17,028 nucleotides of DNA from NCBI GenBank assembly GCA_020217115.1, contig JAIWOA010000092.1, positions 1 to 17,028 on the forward strand, in the 5' to 3' direction. The notes under the pieces are model-generated. The model made no database searches. It worked only from the letters and a program-made list of their open reading frames with translations, and was not told the origin of the DNA. A program made the translations under genes and the position numbers. Positions 1-7,251 of the stretch are shown here, one piece after another; within the stretch, counting starts at the first letter, position 1; each line of letters opens with the position of its first letter. The stretch comes from Calditerrivibrio sp. GTDB lineage: Bacteria > Chrysiogenota > Deferribacteres > Deferribacterales > Calditerrivibrionaceae.

Positions 1-84
1 GCAATCAATAACCGCCCAAGAAAGTGTCTTGGGTTTAAAACACCAATTGAAGTCGCTTCTAAGTTTGTTGCACTTGGAGGTTGA
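1..84 (+). pseudogene. IS30-family transposase, C-terminal end (gene enters from left edge)
   Basis: Frame 1 is open from the first base and encodes 27 residues before a TGA at 82-84. It contains NNRPRKCLGFKTP followed by IEVASKFVALGG. The N-R-P-R-K-x-L-G-F-x-T-P-x-E-V pattern is the conserved C-terminal end of IS30-family transposases, which usually stop shortly after a V-A-L motif at the element's terminus. The rest lies outside the window, so I cannot tell an intact element from a remnant; the type 'pseudogene' is used only because the gene is partial here. The element's terminal inverted repeat should lie around 65-100, but its partner is not visible. The family call is by motif recognition. 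Confidence 0.8.
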
Positions 85-102
85 ATGTGGGACTTAAATA
101 GT

Positions 103-121
103 AGAAAATATTTTCTGATTT
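103..121 (+). terminator. weak palindrome plus T-run after the transposase
   Basis: AGAAAATATTTTCT at 103-116 is a perfect 14-base palindrome, followed by GATTTTT. It could form a short AT-only hairpin ending the transposase transcript before the ahcY promoter. The stem has almost no GC pairs, so terminator activity is doubtful. Confidence 0.25.
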
Positions 122-142
122 TTACAAACCTGTCAAAACCTG

Positions 143-170
143 TTGAATTTTTTAGATATTTATATATTAT
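143..170 (+). promoter_or_regulatory. probable sigma70 promoter of ahcY
   Basis: TTGAAT at 143-148 and TATTAT at 165-170 are separated by 16 bases, giving a sigma70-like pair 26 bases upstream of the ATG. The octamer AAACCTGT occurs twice (126-133 and 136-143) at 10-base spacing just before the -35 box. A GGAGG ribosome binding site at 187-191 fixes the start at 196. Confidence 0.5.
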
Positions 171-195
171 TCCTTAAAGAAAATGAGGAGGAAAT

Positions 196-1596
196 ATGGA
201 TTATAAAGTTAGAGATATTAATCTTGCAGATTTAGGGAGAAAGGAGATTGAGATTGCAGAACATGAAATGCCTGGACTTATGGCTATTAGAAGTAAATAT
301 TCATCTACAAAACCCTTAAAAGGTGTCAGAATAGCTGGATCTTTGCACATGACTATACAAACAGCTGTTCTTATAGAGACTCTTGTGGATTTAGGAGCTG
401 ATGTTAGGTGGTCAAGCTGTAATATCTTTTCCACACAGGATCATGCTGCAGCTGCTATTGCAAAGGCTGGTGTTCCTGTATTTGCATGGAAAGGGGAAAC
501 ATTAGAAGAGTATTGGTGGTGTGTAGAGCAGTCTCTTAATTTCCCTGATGGGAAGGGACCAAATCTCATAGTTGATGATGGTGGAGATGCCACTCTAATG
601 GTTCATCTGGGATATCAAGCTGAAAATGATAAGAGTGTGATCAATTATGACACTAAGAGTGAAGATGAGGGGGAGCTTTTAAAAAGATTGAGGAGTATAC
701 TTGAAAAGGATAATGGCAGGTGGCACAGATATCTTGAAGATTTAAAAGGTGTTTCTGAGGAAACTACAACAGGTGTCCATAGACTTTATCAGATGAGAGA
801 TAGTGGGAAATTACTTATTCCTGCGATAAATGTCAACGATTCTGTCACAAAATCAAAGTTTGATAATATATATGGTTGTAGAGAGTCTTTGCTTGACGGT
901 ATAAAAAGGGCAATGGATGTAATGATAGCTGGTAAAGTTGCAGTGGTTTGTGGGTATGGAGAGGTTGGTAAGGGTTCAGCTCAAGCATTGAGAGGTCAGG
1001 GGGCAAGGGTAATTGTTACAGAAATAGATCCGATATGTGCTTTGCAGGCTGCTATGGAAGGGTATCAAGTGTCAACGGTTGAGGATACTTTGGGGATTGC
1101 TGATATTTATGTCACTGCAACCGGCAATAAAGATGTCATAACAATTGAACATATGGCAAAGATGAAAGATCAGGCTATTGTATGTAATATTGGTCATTTT
1201 GATAATGAAATTCAGGTTGCTCAGCTTGAAAACTACCCTAATATTAAAAAGATAAATATCAAACCACAGGTAGATAAATATATTTTCCCAGATGGCAGAG
1301 CAATATATCTGTTAGCCGAGGGGAGACTTGTTAATTTGGGTTGTGCAACAGGGCATCCATCATTTGTAATGTCAGCATCATTTAGTAATCAGGTGTTAGC
1401 TCAAATAGATTTGTGGGAGAATAGAGACAAATATAAGCCTGATGTGTATATATTACCAAAGCATCTTGATGAAGAGGTAGCAAGATTACATCTTGAAAAG
1501 ATAGGTGTAAAGCTTACAAGGCTGAGCAAGGAGCAAGCAGACTACATTGGGGTTAATGTAGATGGTCCATACAAACCTTCACATTACAGATATTAA
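196..1596 (+). CDS. ahcY: S-adenosylhomocysteine hydrolase (adenosylhomocysteinase)
   Basis: This cytoplasmic enzyme splits S-adenosylhomocysteine reversibly into adenosine and homocysteine, removing the inhibitory product of SAM-dependent methylation. The 466 residues are full length for the long bacterial form. Visible marks are the N-terminal substrate region with [13 protein letters not shown] (51-63), the VDDGGDAT segment (127-134), the bacterial insertion at roughly 138-188, the NAD-binding loop GYGEVGKG (253-260), CNIGHFDNE in the second half, and the family C-terminus YKPSHYRY. The start follows a GGAGG site by 4 bases. It is a single gene with its own promoter, and the first terminator downstream is at 1710-1737. 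The call is secure. Confidence 0.98.
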   Translation: MDYKVRDINLADLGRKEIEIAEHEMPGLMAIRSKYSSTKPLKGVRIAGSLHMTIQTAVLIETLVDLGADVRWSSCNIFSTQDHAAAAIAKAGVPVFAWKGETLEEYWWCVEQSLNFPDGKGPNLIVDDGGDATLMVHLGYQAENDKSVINYDTKSEDEGELLKRLRSILEKDNGRWHRYLEDLKGVSEETTTGVHRLYQMRDSGKLLIPAINVNDSVTKSKFDNIYGCRESLLDGIKRAMDVMIAGKVAVVCGYGEVGKGSAQALRGQGARVIVTEIDPICALQAAMEGYQVSTVEDTLGIADIYVTATGNKDVITIEHMAKMKDQAIVCNIGHFDNEIQVAQLENYPNIKKINIKPQVDKYIFPDGRAIYLLAEGRLVNLGCATGHPSFVMSASFSNQVLAQIDLWENRDKYKPDVYILPKHLDEEVARLHLEKIGVKLTRLSKEQADYIGVNVDGPYKPSHYRY

Positions 1597-1625
1597 AGAA
1601 ATATAAGTTTTTTCAATTTTAGGTG

Positions 1626-1654
1626 TTGACAAAATATAAAAAGTTTAATATATT
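1626..1654 (+). promoter_or_regulatory. near-consensus sigma70 promoter in an intergenic gap
   Basis: TTGACA (1626-1631), a 17-base spacer, then TATATT (1649-1654). This is among the best promoter matches in the window, yet no plus-strand gene follows. Transcription would start near 1661 and meet the terminator at 1710-1737. Confidence 0.65.
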
Positions 1655-1660
1655 AAACGC

Positions 1661-1737
1661 AGAAGGTTACAAAGACCCTCCTCCCCCCTCCTTAAAATAT
1701 ATGGAGATTGCCGGCGGCGAAATGCCCCGGCTTTTTT
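1661..1737 (+). ncRNA. candidate C-rich small RNA (about 77 nt)
   Basis: This short unit is bounded by a consensus-like promoter and a hairpin followed by six T. It contains an 18-nt run of pyrimidines only (1676-1693), including six consecutive C and CCTCCTT, the sequence at the 3' end of bacterial 16S rRNA. A four-pair stem may form between CTCC (1688-1691) and GGAG (1703-1706); otherwise the C-rich tract looks unpaired. The only reading frame inside is 15 codons with no ribosome binding site. It also lies in the 3' untranslated region of ahcY, because no earlier terminator is visible. I do not recognise it as 6S, SRP, tmRNA or a known riboswitch. Existence as a transcript is inferred; C-rich unpaired motifs that bind Shine-Dalgarno sites are known in other bacterial small RNAs. 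Confidence 0.5.
1710..1737 (+). terminator. rho-independent terminator of ahcY and of the candidate small RNA
   Basis: GCCGG (1710-1714) pairs with CCGGC (1727-1731), and GGC (1716-1718) with GCC (1724-1726). There is one bulged C and a GAAAT loop, and TTTTTTATT follows. It is an eight-pair GC-only stem in AT-rich surroundings, so a strong call. Confidence 0.85.
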
Positions 1738-1984
1738 ATTCCCCTTGAGAGAATTATTATATATCTTTATAGAGTTAAAAGCTTATTTTTTTAGTTCTGT
1801 TTTTATTTTATTTATAAATATAAAATTAAAATTTGTTTTTTTTGTTTTGGCTACCTATAATTAAAATATTTTAATTTTTTGTTAATTTAATATGATTGAA
1901 AAGAAAAAAGCTAATATAGAGGAGAATAAATTTAGGATTATACCTTTATGTTCTACTTATCTGTTTTATTTATACCATTTTAGT
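1738..1984. other. AT-rich convergent spacer without a supported gene
   Basis: Between the small-RNA terminator and the meaB stop the sequence is very AT-rich with T-runs. It holds a perfect 18-base AT palindrome (1859-1876) followed by TTTT. A hairpin with TAGTTCA/TGAACTA arms (1981-2000) overlaps the meaB stop codon but has no T-run on the minus strand, so it is at best a poor terminator for the minus operon. I see no supported coding region here. Confidence 0.5.
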
Positions 1985-2965
1985 TCATTTAATTGAACTA
2001 TAAAAACATTTCAACAGTTCCTCTCCGGCTATAGTAGGATTTATTTTACCCTCTCTGACCTTTTCCTGAAATTCTTTTAAAACTCCTTTTACTCTATTGT
2101 TTGAAATAAAATTATCTTTCATTGTATCCATTATATGGCTCCACATCCATGAAATATTCTGTTCCCCTCTTTTATCATAAAATATACCTGAAGCTTTCAT
2201 CTTATTGATAAAATCTTCTATTTTTTCAACATATTCCTTTATTCCATAACCTGTTAGCGCACTTACAAGCATTACTTCACAATTCCATAGTTCATTTTTT
2301 GATATTGTGAGATGCAAGGCAAATTCAATCTGTTTTTTTGCAATTTCAGCTTTAGATCGATTTTCAGCTTCTGATTTATTTATCAGAATAATGTCTGCCA
2401 TCTCCATTATACCCCTCTTCATACCCTGAAGTTCATCTCCAGCATTTGGCAGCTGTATCAGAGTGAAAAGGTCTACCATATTTGCCACACTTATCTCCGA
2501 TTGACCTACACCAACGGTTTCCACCAGAATGTAATCGTACCCTGCTGCTTCACACAGCAACATTGCCTCCCTTGTTTTTCTCGCCACTCCCCCTAAGGAG
2601 TCCCCTGATGGAGATGGTCTTATAAAGGCATTTTCCTCCTTTGTTAATTCCTCCATCCTTGTTTTATCTCCGAGTATACTTCCTCCAGATATTTGAGATG
2701 ATGGATCCACAGCCAAAACTGCTACCTTATGACCCTTTGATATGATGAACTTGCCTAATGCTTCTATAAATGTACTTTTACCAGCTCCAGGTACGCCACT
2801 TATACCTATGCGTATAGATTTTCCTGTGTATGGCATTATCATTGTCAAAAGCTCAGAAGCTTTTGTTTTATCTGTCTCTTTTTTACTTTCTATGAGTGTG
2901 ATAGATTTTGCAAGGTGCCTTCTGTTCCCAGAAAGCACCCCACTAAAAAGGTGTGAAACATCCAT
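1985..2965 (-). CDS. meaB: MeaB/ArgK-family G-protein chaperone of methylmalonyl-CoA mutase
   Basis: MeaB-type GTPases load adenosylcobalamin onto methylmalonyl-CoA mutase and protect it from inactivation. The 326-residue protein shows the Walker A loop GVPGAGKS (57-64), VDPSS (86-90), VETVGVGQSE (148-157) and DELQGMKRGIMEMAD, all typical of the family. The guanine-recognition element normally written NKxD reads NKSE (196-199), a conservative but unusual change. The ATG lies two bases after the TAG of the mutase gene with only a distant AGGA, so translation is probably coupled to the mutase. Adjacency to the mutase makes the role firm. It is the last gene of the minus-strand propionate operon. 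Confidence 0.95.
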   Translation of the reverse strand: MDVSHLFSGVLSGNRRHLAKSITLIESKKETDKTKASELLTMIMPYTGKSIRIGISGVPGAGKSTFIEALGKFIISKGHKVAVLAVDPSSQISGGSILGDKTRMEELTKEENAFIRPSPSGDSLGGVARKTREAMLLCEAAGYDYILVETVGVGQSEISVANMVDLFTLIQLPNAGDELQGMKRGIMEMADIILINKSEAENRSKAEIAKKQIEFALHLTISKNELWNCEVMLVSALTGYGIKEYVEKIEDFINKMKASGIFYDKRGEQNISWMWSHIMDTMKDNFISNNRVKGVLKEFQEKVREGKINPTIAGEELLKCFYSSIK

Positions 2966-2967
2966 AA

Positions 2968-5115
2968 CTATTTTTTCTTATCCTTTATACATTTTAAAAT
3001 AATTTTTGCAGATTCAACGATATTTGTTCCGGGGCCAAAAACGGCACTTGCTCCTGCTTTGTAAAGGAGATCGTAATCTTGGGGAGGTATTACTCCACCA
3101 ACAAAAACAACTATATCATCCCCCTCAATCTTCTTTAATTCTTCGATAAGTGCTGGCACAAGGGTATTATGCCCTGCCGCGAGTGTAGATACCCCCACAG
3201 CATGTACATCATTTTCCACTGCCATTTTTGCAGCTTCTTCAGGTGTCTGGAAAAGTGGACCAACATCCACATCAAATCCGAGATCCGCCAATGCTGTAGC
3301 TACTACCTTTACCCCTCTGTCATGCCCATCTTGACCCATTTTTACTACTAATATCCTTGGCCTTCTTCCTTCCTCTTCTTCAAAGGCTTTTACTTCATTT
3401 TTTATTTCTTCTATCATATCTTTTTTCCCGTAGGCACTTCCATAAACTCCAGTTTGTAACCTTATTTCAGCTTTGTATCTGCCGTAAACCTTTTCCATGG
3501 CATCGGATATTTCACCAAGAGTTGCCCTTAATCTGGCAGCTTTCACTGCATATTCAAGGAGATTTTTACTACTATCTGATGCAGCATTTGTAAGTTCATC
3601 AAGTGCCATCTTAACCGCTTCATTATCCCTTGATGCTTTTATCCTATTTAGTCTTTCAATCTGTTTGTTTCTAACTAATGTATTGTCTACTACAAGGACA
3701 TCAATATTCTCTTCCTCTTTTAGTGTGTATTTATTTACACCTACTATGACATCAAGTCCACTATCAATCCTTGCCTGTTTTTTTGCAGCTGATTCTTCAA
3801 TTCTTAACTTTGGCATACCAGACTGGATAGCCTTCGTCATACCTCCCATTGATTCTATCTCATCAATTATCTTTTGGGCTTCTTTAATCAACTCGCTTGT
3901 AAGATTTTCTATATAGTAAGATCCTCCGAGTGGGTCAACAACATTACAAATATTTGTTTCTTCCTGAATAATAAGCTGTGTATTTCTTGCTATTCTTGCG
4001 GAGAAGTCAGTTGGAAGGGCAATAGCTTCATCAAGGGCGTTTGTGTGTAGAGACTGTGTACCTCCAAGTACTGCTGCCATAGCCTCAATGGTTGTCCTTA
4101 CTATGTTGTTGTAAGGATCTTGAGCTGTCAAACTCCATCCTGATGTCTGGCAATGTGTTCTTAATGCCATTGATTTTTGATCTTTGGGATTAAATTTGCT
4201 TATCATGTTTGCCCAGAGAAATCTTGCTGCCCTTAACTTTGCTATTTCCATAAAGAAATTCATCCCCATAGCAAAAAAGAATGAAAGTCTGGGTGCGAAG
4301 GAATCTATGTCAAGTCCCCTTGATATAGCTGCCCTTACATATTCTAATCCGTCAGCCAGAGTGAAAGCAAGTTCCAGAGCACTGTTTGCTCCTGCCTCCT
4401 GTATGTGGTATCCACTTATACTGATAGAGTTAAACTTTGGCATATATTTACTTGTGTACTCAATTATATCAGATATTATTCTCATTGAAGGTTCGGGTGG
4501 ATAAATGTATGTATTTCTTACCATGAATTCTTTTAAAATATCATTTTGGATAGTTCCTGAGAGCTTTTCCTGGCTTACACCCTGTTCTTCTGCAGCTACT
4601 ATAAAAAAAGCCATTACAGGTATTACTGCTCCATTCATGGTCATCGATACAGATACCTTATCCAGTGGGATACTATCAAAAAGTATCTTCATATCTTCAA
4701 CAGAATCTATAGCAACACCTGCCTTGCCAACATCACCTATAACACGTGGATGATCAGAATCGTAACCTCTATGGGTTGCAAGGTCAAAGGCTACAGATAG
4801 CCCCTGTTGTCCAGCTGCAAGATTCCTTTTGTAGAATGCATTTGACTCTTCAGCAGTTGAAAATCCTGCATATTGACGCACAGTCCATGGTTTCCCTGCA
4901 TACATTGTTGCCATAGGTCCCCTTGTAAAAGGTGGAAAACCTGGCATACTGTCTATATCATGATATAAATTGTTAAGATCAGCTTTTGTATATAAAGGTT
5001 TTACAGGGAATCCTTCTGGTGTATGCCAGATAAGTTTATCAATAGAATCTGACTTAATCTCTTTTTTTGCCCTTTCTTCCCATTGTTTTAAAGAATATGA
5101 ACTAAAATTATTCAT
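2968..5115 (-). CDS. mcmA: methylmalonyl-CoA mutase, single-chain, adenosylcobalamin-dependent
   Basis: The enzyme interconverts (R)-methylmalonyl-CoA and succinyl-CoA by a cobalamin radical mechanism. From the ATG at 5115 the protein is 715 residues, with the catalytic barrel (about 1-540) and C-terminal cobalamin domain (about 580-715) in one chain. Y82 in RQYAGFST, R200 in [12 protein letters not shown] and H237 in SGYH sit at a constant offset of seven from the Tyr89, Arg207 and His244 described for the Propionibacterium enzyme. This favours methylmalonyl-CoA over isobutyryl-CoA as substrate. DGHDRG (596-601) supplies the cobalt-ligating H598. The upstream in-frame TTG is rejected because GGAAGGTG lies between it and this ATG at ideal spacing. 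A hairpin separates it from the biotin carrier gene, which may lower its expression. Confidence 0.97.
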   Translation of the reverse strand: MNNFSSYSLKQWEERAKKEIKSDSIDKLIWHTPEGFPVKPLYTKADLNNLYHDIDSMPGFPPFTRGPMATMYAGKPWTVRQYAGFSTAEESNAFYKRNLAAGQQGLSVAFDLATHRGYDSDHPRVIGDVGKAGVAIDSVEDMKILFDSIPLDKVSVSMTMNGAVIPVMAFFIVAAEEQGVSQEKLSGTIQNDILKEFMVRNTYIYPPEPSMRIISDIIEYTSKYMPKFNSISISGYHIQEAGANSALELAFTLADGLEYVRAAISRGLDIDSFAPRLSFFFAMGMNFFMEIAKLRAARFLWANMISKFNPKDQKSMALRTHCQTSGWSLTAQDPYNNIVRTTIEAMAAVLGGTQSLHTNALDEAIALPTDFSARIARNTQLIIQEETNICNVVDPLGGSYYIENLTSELIKEAQKIIDEIESMGGMTKAIQSGMPKLRIEESAAKKQARIDSGLDVIVGVNKYTLKEEENIDVLVVDNTLVRNKQIERLNRIKASRDNEAVKMALDELTNAASDSSKNLLEYAVKAARLRATLGEISDAMEKVYGRYKAEIRLQTGVYGSAYGKKDMIEEIKNEVKAFEEEEGRRPRILVVKMGQDGHDRGVKVVATALADLGFDVDVGPLFQTPEEAAKMAVENDVHAVGVSTLAAGHNTLVPALIEELKKIEGDDIVVFVGGVIPPQDYDLLYKAGASAVFGPGTNIVESAKIILKCIKDKKK

Positions 5116-5128
5116 AATCACACCTTCC

Positions 5129-5158
5129 AAAAAATTGAAGCCCCTTTTTCAAGGGGCT
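5129..5158 (-). terminator. intra-operon hairpin with T-run (attenuating terminator or processing site)
   Basis: Read on the minus strand, AGCCCCTT pairs perfectly with AAGGGGCT around a GAAA tetraloop (5139-5158). TCAATTTTTT follows, and then directly the mutase ribosome binding site. It starts eight bases after the biotin carrier stop. It looks like a rho-independent terminator, but a gene of the same pathway follows at once, so partial read-through or mRNA stabilisation is more likely than full stop. Confidence 0.7.
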
Positions 5159-5166
5159 ATTATAAT

Positions 5167-5700
5167 TTATTCTACAACTGCAAGTTTGTCTCCAATGGCC
5201 ACAGTACTTTCCTGAGGATTTTCACTTGCCTTTACAAAAAGTTCCTGAAGTATACCATCTTTAGGAGACTTAATTTCATTCTCCATCTTCATTGCAACCA
5301 GGATCATAATAGGCTCACCAGCTTTAACTTCATCTCCAACATCTTTTAAGATCTTCCATATATACCCTGGCATTTGAGCCTCAATAACCTGTCGACCTTC
5401 TACTGTCGTGGATGTTCTCATCTTCATGAGTCTTTTCATTTCATCAAGAACTTCAACATTAAAATGGTCACCATTTACTATTACGTCAAATTTATCACCT
5501 TTTTCTGTCATATCAACTGCATAGGATTTACCATCTATAATAACAGAAAAAATAGTGTCATTTATCTGTTCAAAATCTACCTGGTAATCTTTTCCATTAA
5601 CATTTACCGTATAATTAGCATGGGCATTTTCAGTAAGATTAACTATATTTTCTCCATCATGCCCATCTACTGTTGCATAATAAGTTCTTTTAACAGCCAT
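5167..5700 (-). CDS. biotin carboxyl carrier protein of the propionyl-CoA carboxylase
   Basis: This carrier shuttles carboxybiotin between the biotin carboxylase and carboxyltransferase encoded just upstream. It is 177 residues. The C-terminal half is a biotinyl domain with VAMKMEN (135-141), where K138 is the expected biotinylated lysine, and the usual flanking MPGYIWKI and G-D-x-V-x-x-G-E segments. The N-terminal half has three similar strand-turn-strand units (about 30-43, 51-64 and 71-84, each with N/D-G-K/D in the turn), an internal repeat. The start follows AAGGGGGA by five bases in the 10-base gap after the carboxylase stop. In many propionyl-CoA carboxylases this domain is fused to the biotin carboxylase; here it is a separate chain. 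Confidence 0.93.
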   Translation of the reverse strand: MAVKRTYYATVDGHDGENIVNLTENAHANYTVNVNGKDYQVDFEQINDTIFSVIIDGKSYAVDMTEKGDKFDVIVNGDHFNVEVLDEMKRLMKMRTSTTVEGRQVIEAQMPGYIWKILKDVGDEVKAGEPIMILVAMKMENEIKSPKDGILQELFVKASENPQESTVAIGDKLAVVE

Positions 5701-5710
5701 TTTATCCCCC

Positions 5711-7231
5711 TTATCCCAGCGTCTTACTGAAGTTAATCATTTTACCAAACCTTTTCCAATCTGACTCATCAACTTCAGGGCGAGTAACTGCTCTTGAAGC
5801 TGAAATCTTTTCAGACAACAACTGTTTGATTGACGCCACGATTACAGGTACTGTAACATCTTGCTCCTGCTTCCTCTTTAGTTCTTCCATATCAAATTTG
5901 TTATCTATAAACCCTGTGTCGTATACACCACTGAGGAAGGTCTCATTTTTAAGAACAGCTATATGGAAAGGTATAGATGTCTTAATTCCTGAAATCATGT
6001 ATTCTGAAAGAATCCTTTTCATGTTTTCAATAGCACCAGCCCTTGTTTTACTATTTGCGCAAACTTTCGCTATCATAGGATCGTAGTAAAGAGGTATTTC
6101 ATACCCCTGGTAAGCACCACTCTCCACCCTAACATTTGGTCCTTCAGGAGTTTGGTATACTGTGAGTAAGCCTGGAGAAGGAGAAAAGTTGTTTGAAGGA
6201 TCTTCAGCATATATCCTGCACTCTATTGCATGACCATTTATTGAAATATCCTCCTGTTTGTAGTTAAGAGGCTTCCCCTCTGCAACAAAAATCATCTCCC
6301 TTACAATATCTACCCCTGTAATCATCTCTGTTACAGGATGTTCAACCTGAAGCCTTGTATTCATTTCAAGGAAATAGAAATTCTGATCTGCACCAACGAT
6401 GAATTCAAGTGTCCCAGCACTATAATAACCTATCTTTTTTATAGCATCTGCAGCAACTTTACACATTTTTGCCCTTGTTTCTGCTGATATAAATGGGGAT
6501 GGTGCCTCTTCAATTACTTTTTGATGTCTTCTCTGTATTGAACACTCCCTATCGAAAAGATGGATTGCATTTCCATGCATATCACCCAATACTTGAACCT
6601 CAACATGGTGTGGCTGTATAATGAACTTCTCCATATATACATCACCATTGCCAAATGCATTTTGGGCTTCGCTGCTTGCCATTCTAAAGGAGGATTCAAA
6701 ATCTTCCTCTTTATGTACAAGCCTCATACCTTTTCCACCACCACCATAAACAGCTTTTAACATTATTGGATACCCTATTTCTCTTGCAACTTTTTTTGCA
6801 TCTTCTACATCTCTAATTGGGTTTTTAGTCCCTGGCACAGTAGGCACTCCAGCCTCTGTCATAACAGCCCTCGCCCCAGTTTTACTACCCATCATCTCTA
6901 TATGTTCTGCTGATGGTCCTATAAAAACTACCCCTTCTGCATCACAACTTCTTCTAAAATCTGCATTCTCTGCATAAAACCCATACCCTGGGTGTATTGC
7001 AGCTCCCAATTTTTTTGCAATGGCAATAATTCTATCTTTTTTTAGATAGCTTGTGTCGCCAGGTCCATCTGTAATGCAGTAAGCTTCATCTGCATACCTT
7101 ACGTGTGGAGCCTTTCTATCAGCATGTGTGTAAATCGCAACTGTTTTTATACCCATTTTACGGCATGTTCTAAAAATTCTTATGGCTATTTCGCCACGGT
7201 TTGCTACAAGAACTTTTTTTATCTCAGGCAT
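5711..7231 (-). CDS. biotin carboxylase subunit of propionyl-CoA carboxylase
   Basis: This ATP-grasp enzyme carboxylates biotin on the carrier protein using ATP and bicarbonate. The 506-residue chain begins KKVLVANRGEIAIR. It contains HPGYGFYAEN (80-89, where FLSEN is commoner), the ATP-binding glycine loop GGGGKGM (163-169), ECSIQRRHQK (229-238) and the catalytic EMNTRLQVEHPVTE (289-302). At about 450 residues a plain AccC would end; the remaining tail of some 55 residues resembles the linker after the carboxylase domain in acyl-CoA carboxylase alpha chains, but no biotinyl domain follows. GGAGG lies seven bases before the ATG. Position between the carboxyltransferase and carrier genes points to propionyl-CoA rather than acetyl-CoA carboxylase; an accC label would be possible by sequence alone. 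Confidence 0.94.
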   Translation of the reverse strand: MPEIKKVLVANRGEIAIRIFRTCRKMGIKTVAIYTHADRKAPHVRYADEAYCITDGPGDTSYLKKDRIIAIAKKLGAAIHPGYGFYAENADFRRSCDAEGVVFIGPSAEHIEMMGSKTGARAVMTEAGVPTVPGTKNPIRDVEDAKKVAREIGYPIMLKAVYGGGGKGMRLVHKEEDFESSFRMASSEAQNAFGNGDVYMEKFIIQPHHVEVQVLGDMHGNAIHLFDRECSIQRRHQKVIEEAPSPFISAETRAKMCKVAADAIKKIGYYSAGTLEFIVGADQNFYFLEMNTRLQVEHPVTEMITGVDIVREMIFVAEGKPLNYKQEDISINGHAIECRIYAEDPSNNFSPSPGLLTVYQTPEGPNVRVESGAYQGYEIPLYYDPMIAKVCANSKTRAGAIENMKRILSEYMISGIKTSIPFHIAVLKNETFLSGVYDTGFIDNKFDMEELKRKQEQDVTVPVIVASIKQLLSEKISASRAVTRPEVDESDWKRFGKMINFSKTLG

Positions 7232-7251
7232 TTTTTCCTCCGTATTATTTA

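Noticed and set aside
1661..1737. Riboswitch (for example SAM- or SAH-responsive) suggested by proximity to ahcY
   Set aside because: It lies downstream of ahcY with no plus-strand gene after it, and shows no known riboswitch core that I recognise.
1701..1748. 15-codon frame beginning ATGGAG inside the candidate small RNA
   Set aside because: It is preceded by a pyrimidine/A tract rather than a ribosome binding site, and its body is the terminator hairpin.
1892..1996. Plus-strand 34-codon frame starting ATGATTGAA and ending across the meaB stop
   Set aside because: There is no ribosome binding site, the composition is that of the AT-rich spacer, and no recognisable motif is present.
5116..5130. 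Upstream TTG start for methylmalonyl-CoA mutase, five codons longer
   Set aside because: The GGAAGGTG ribosome binding site lies inside those codons at correct spacing for the ATG at 5115.
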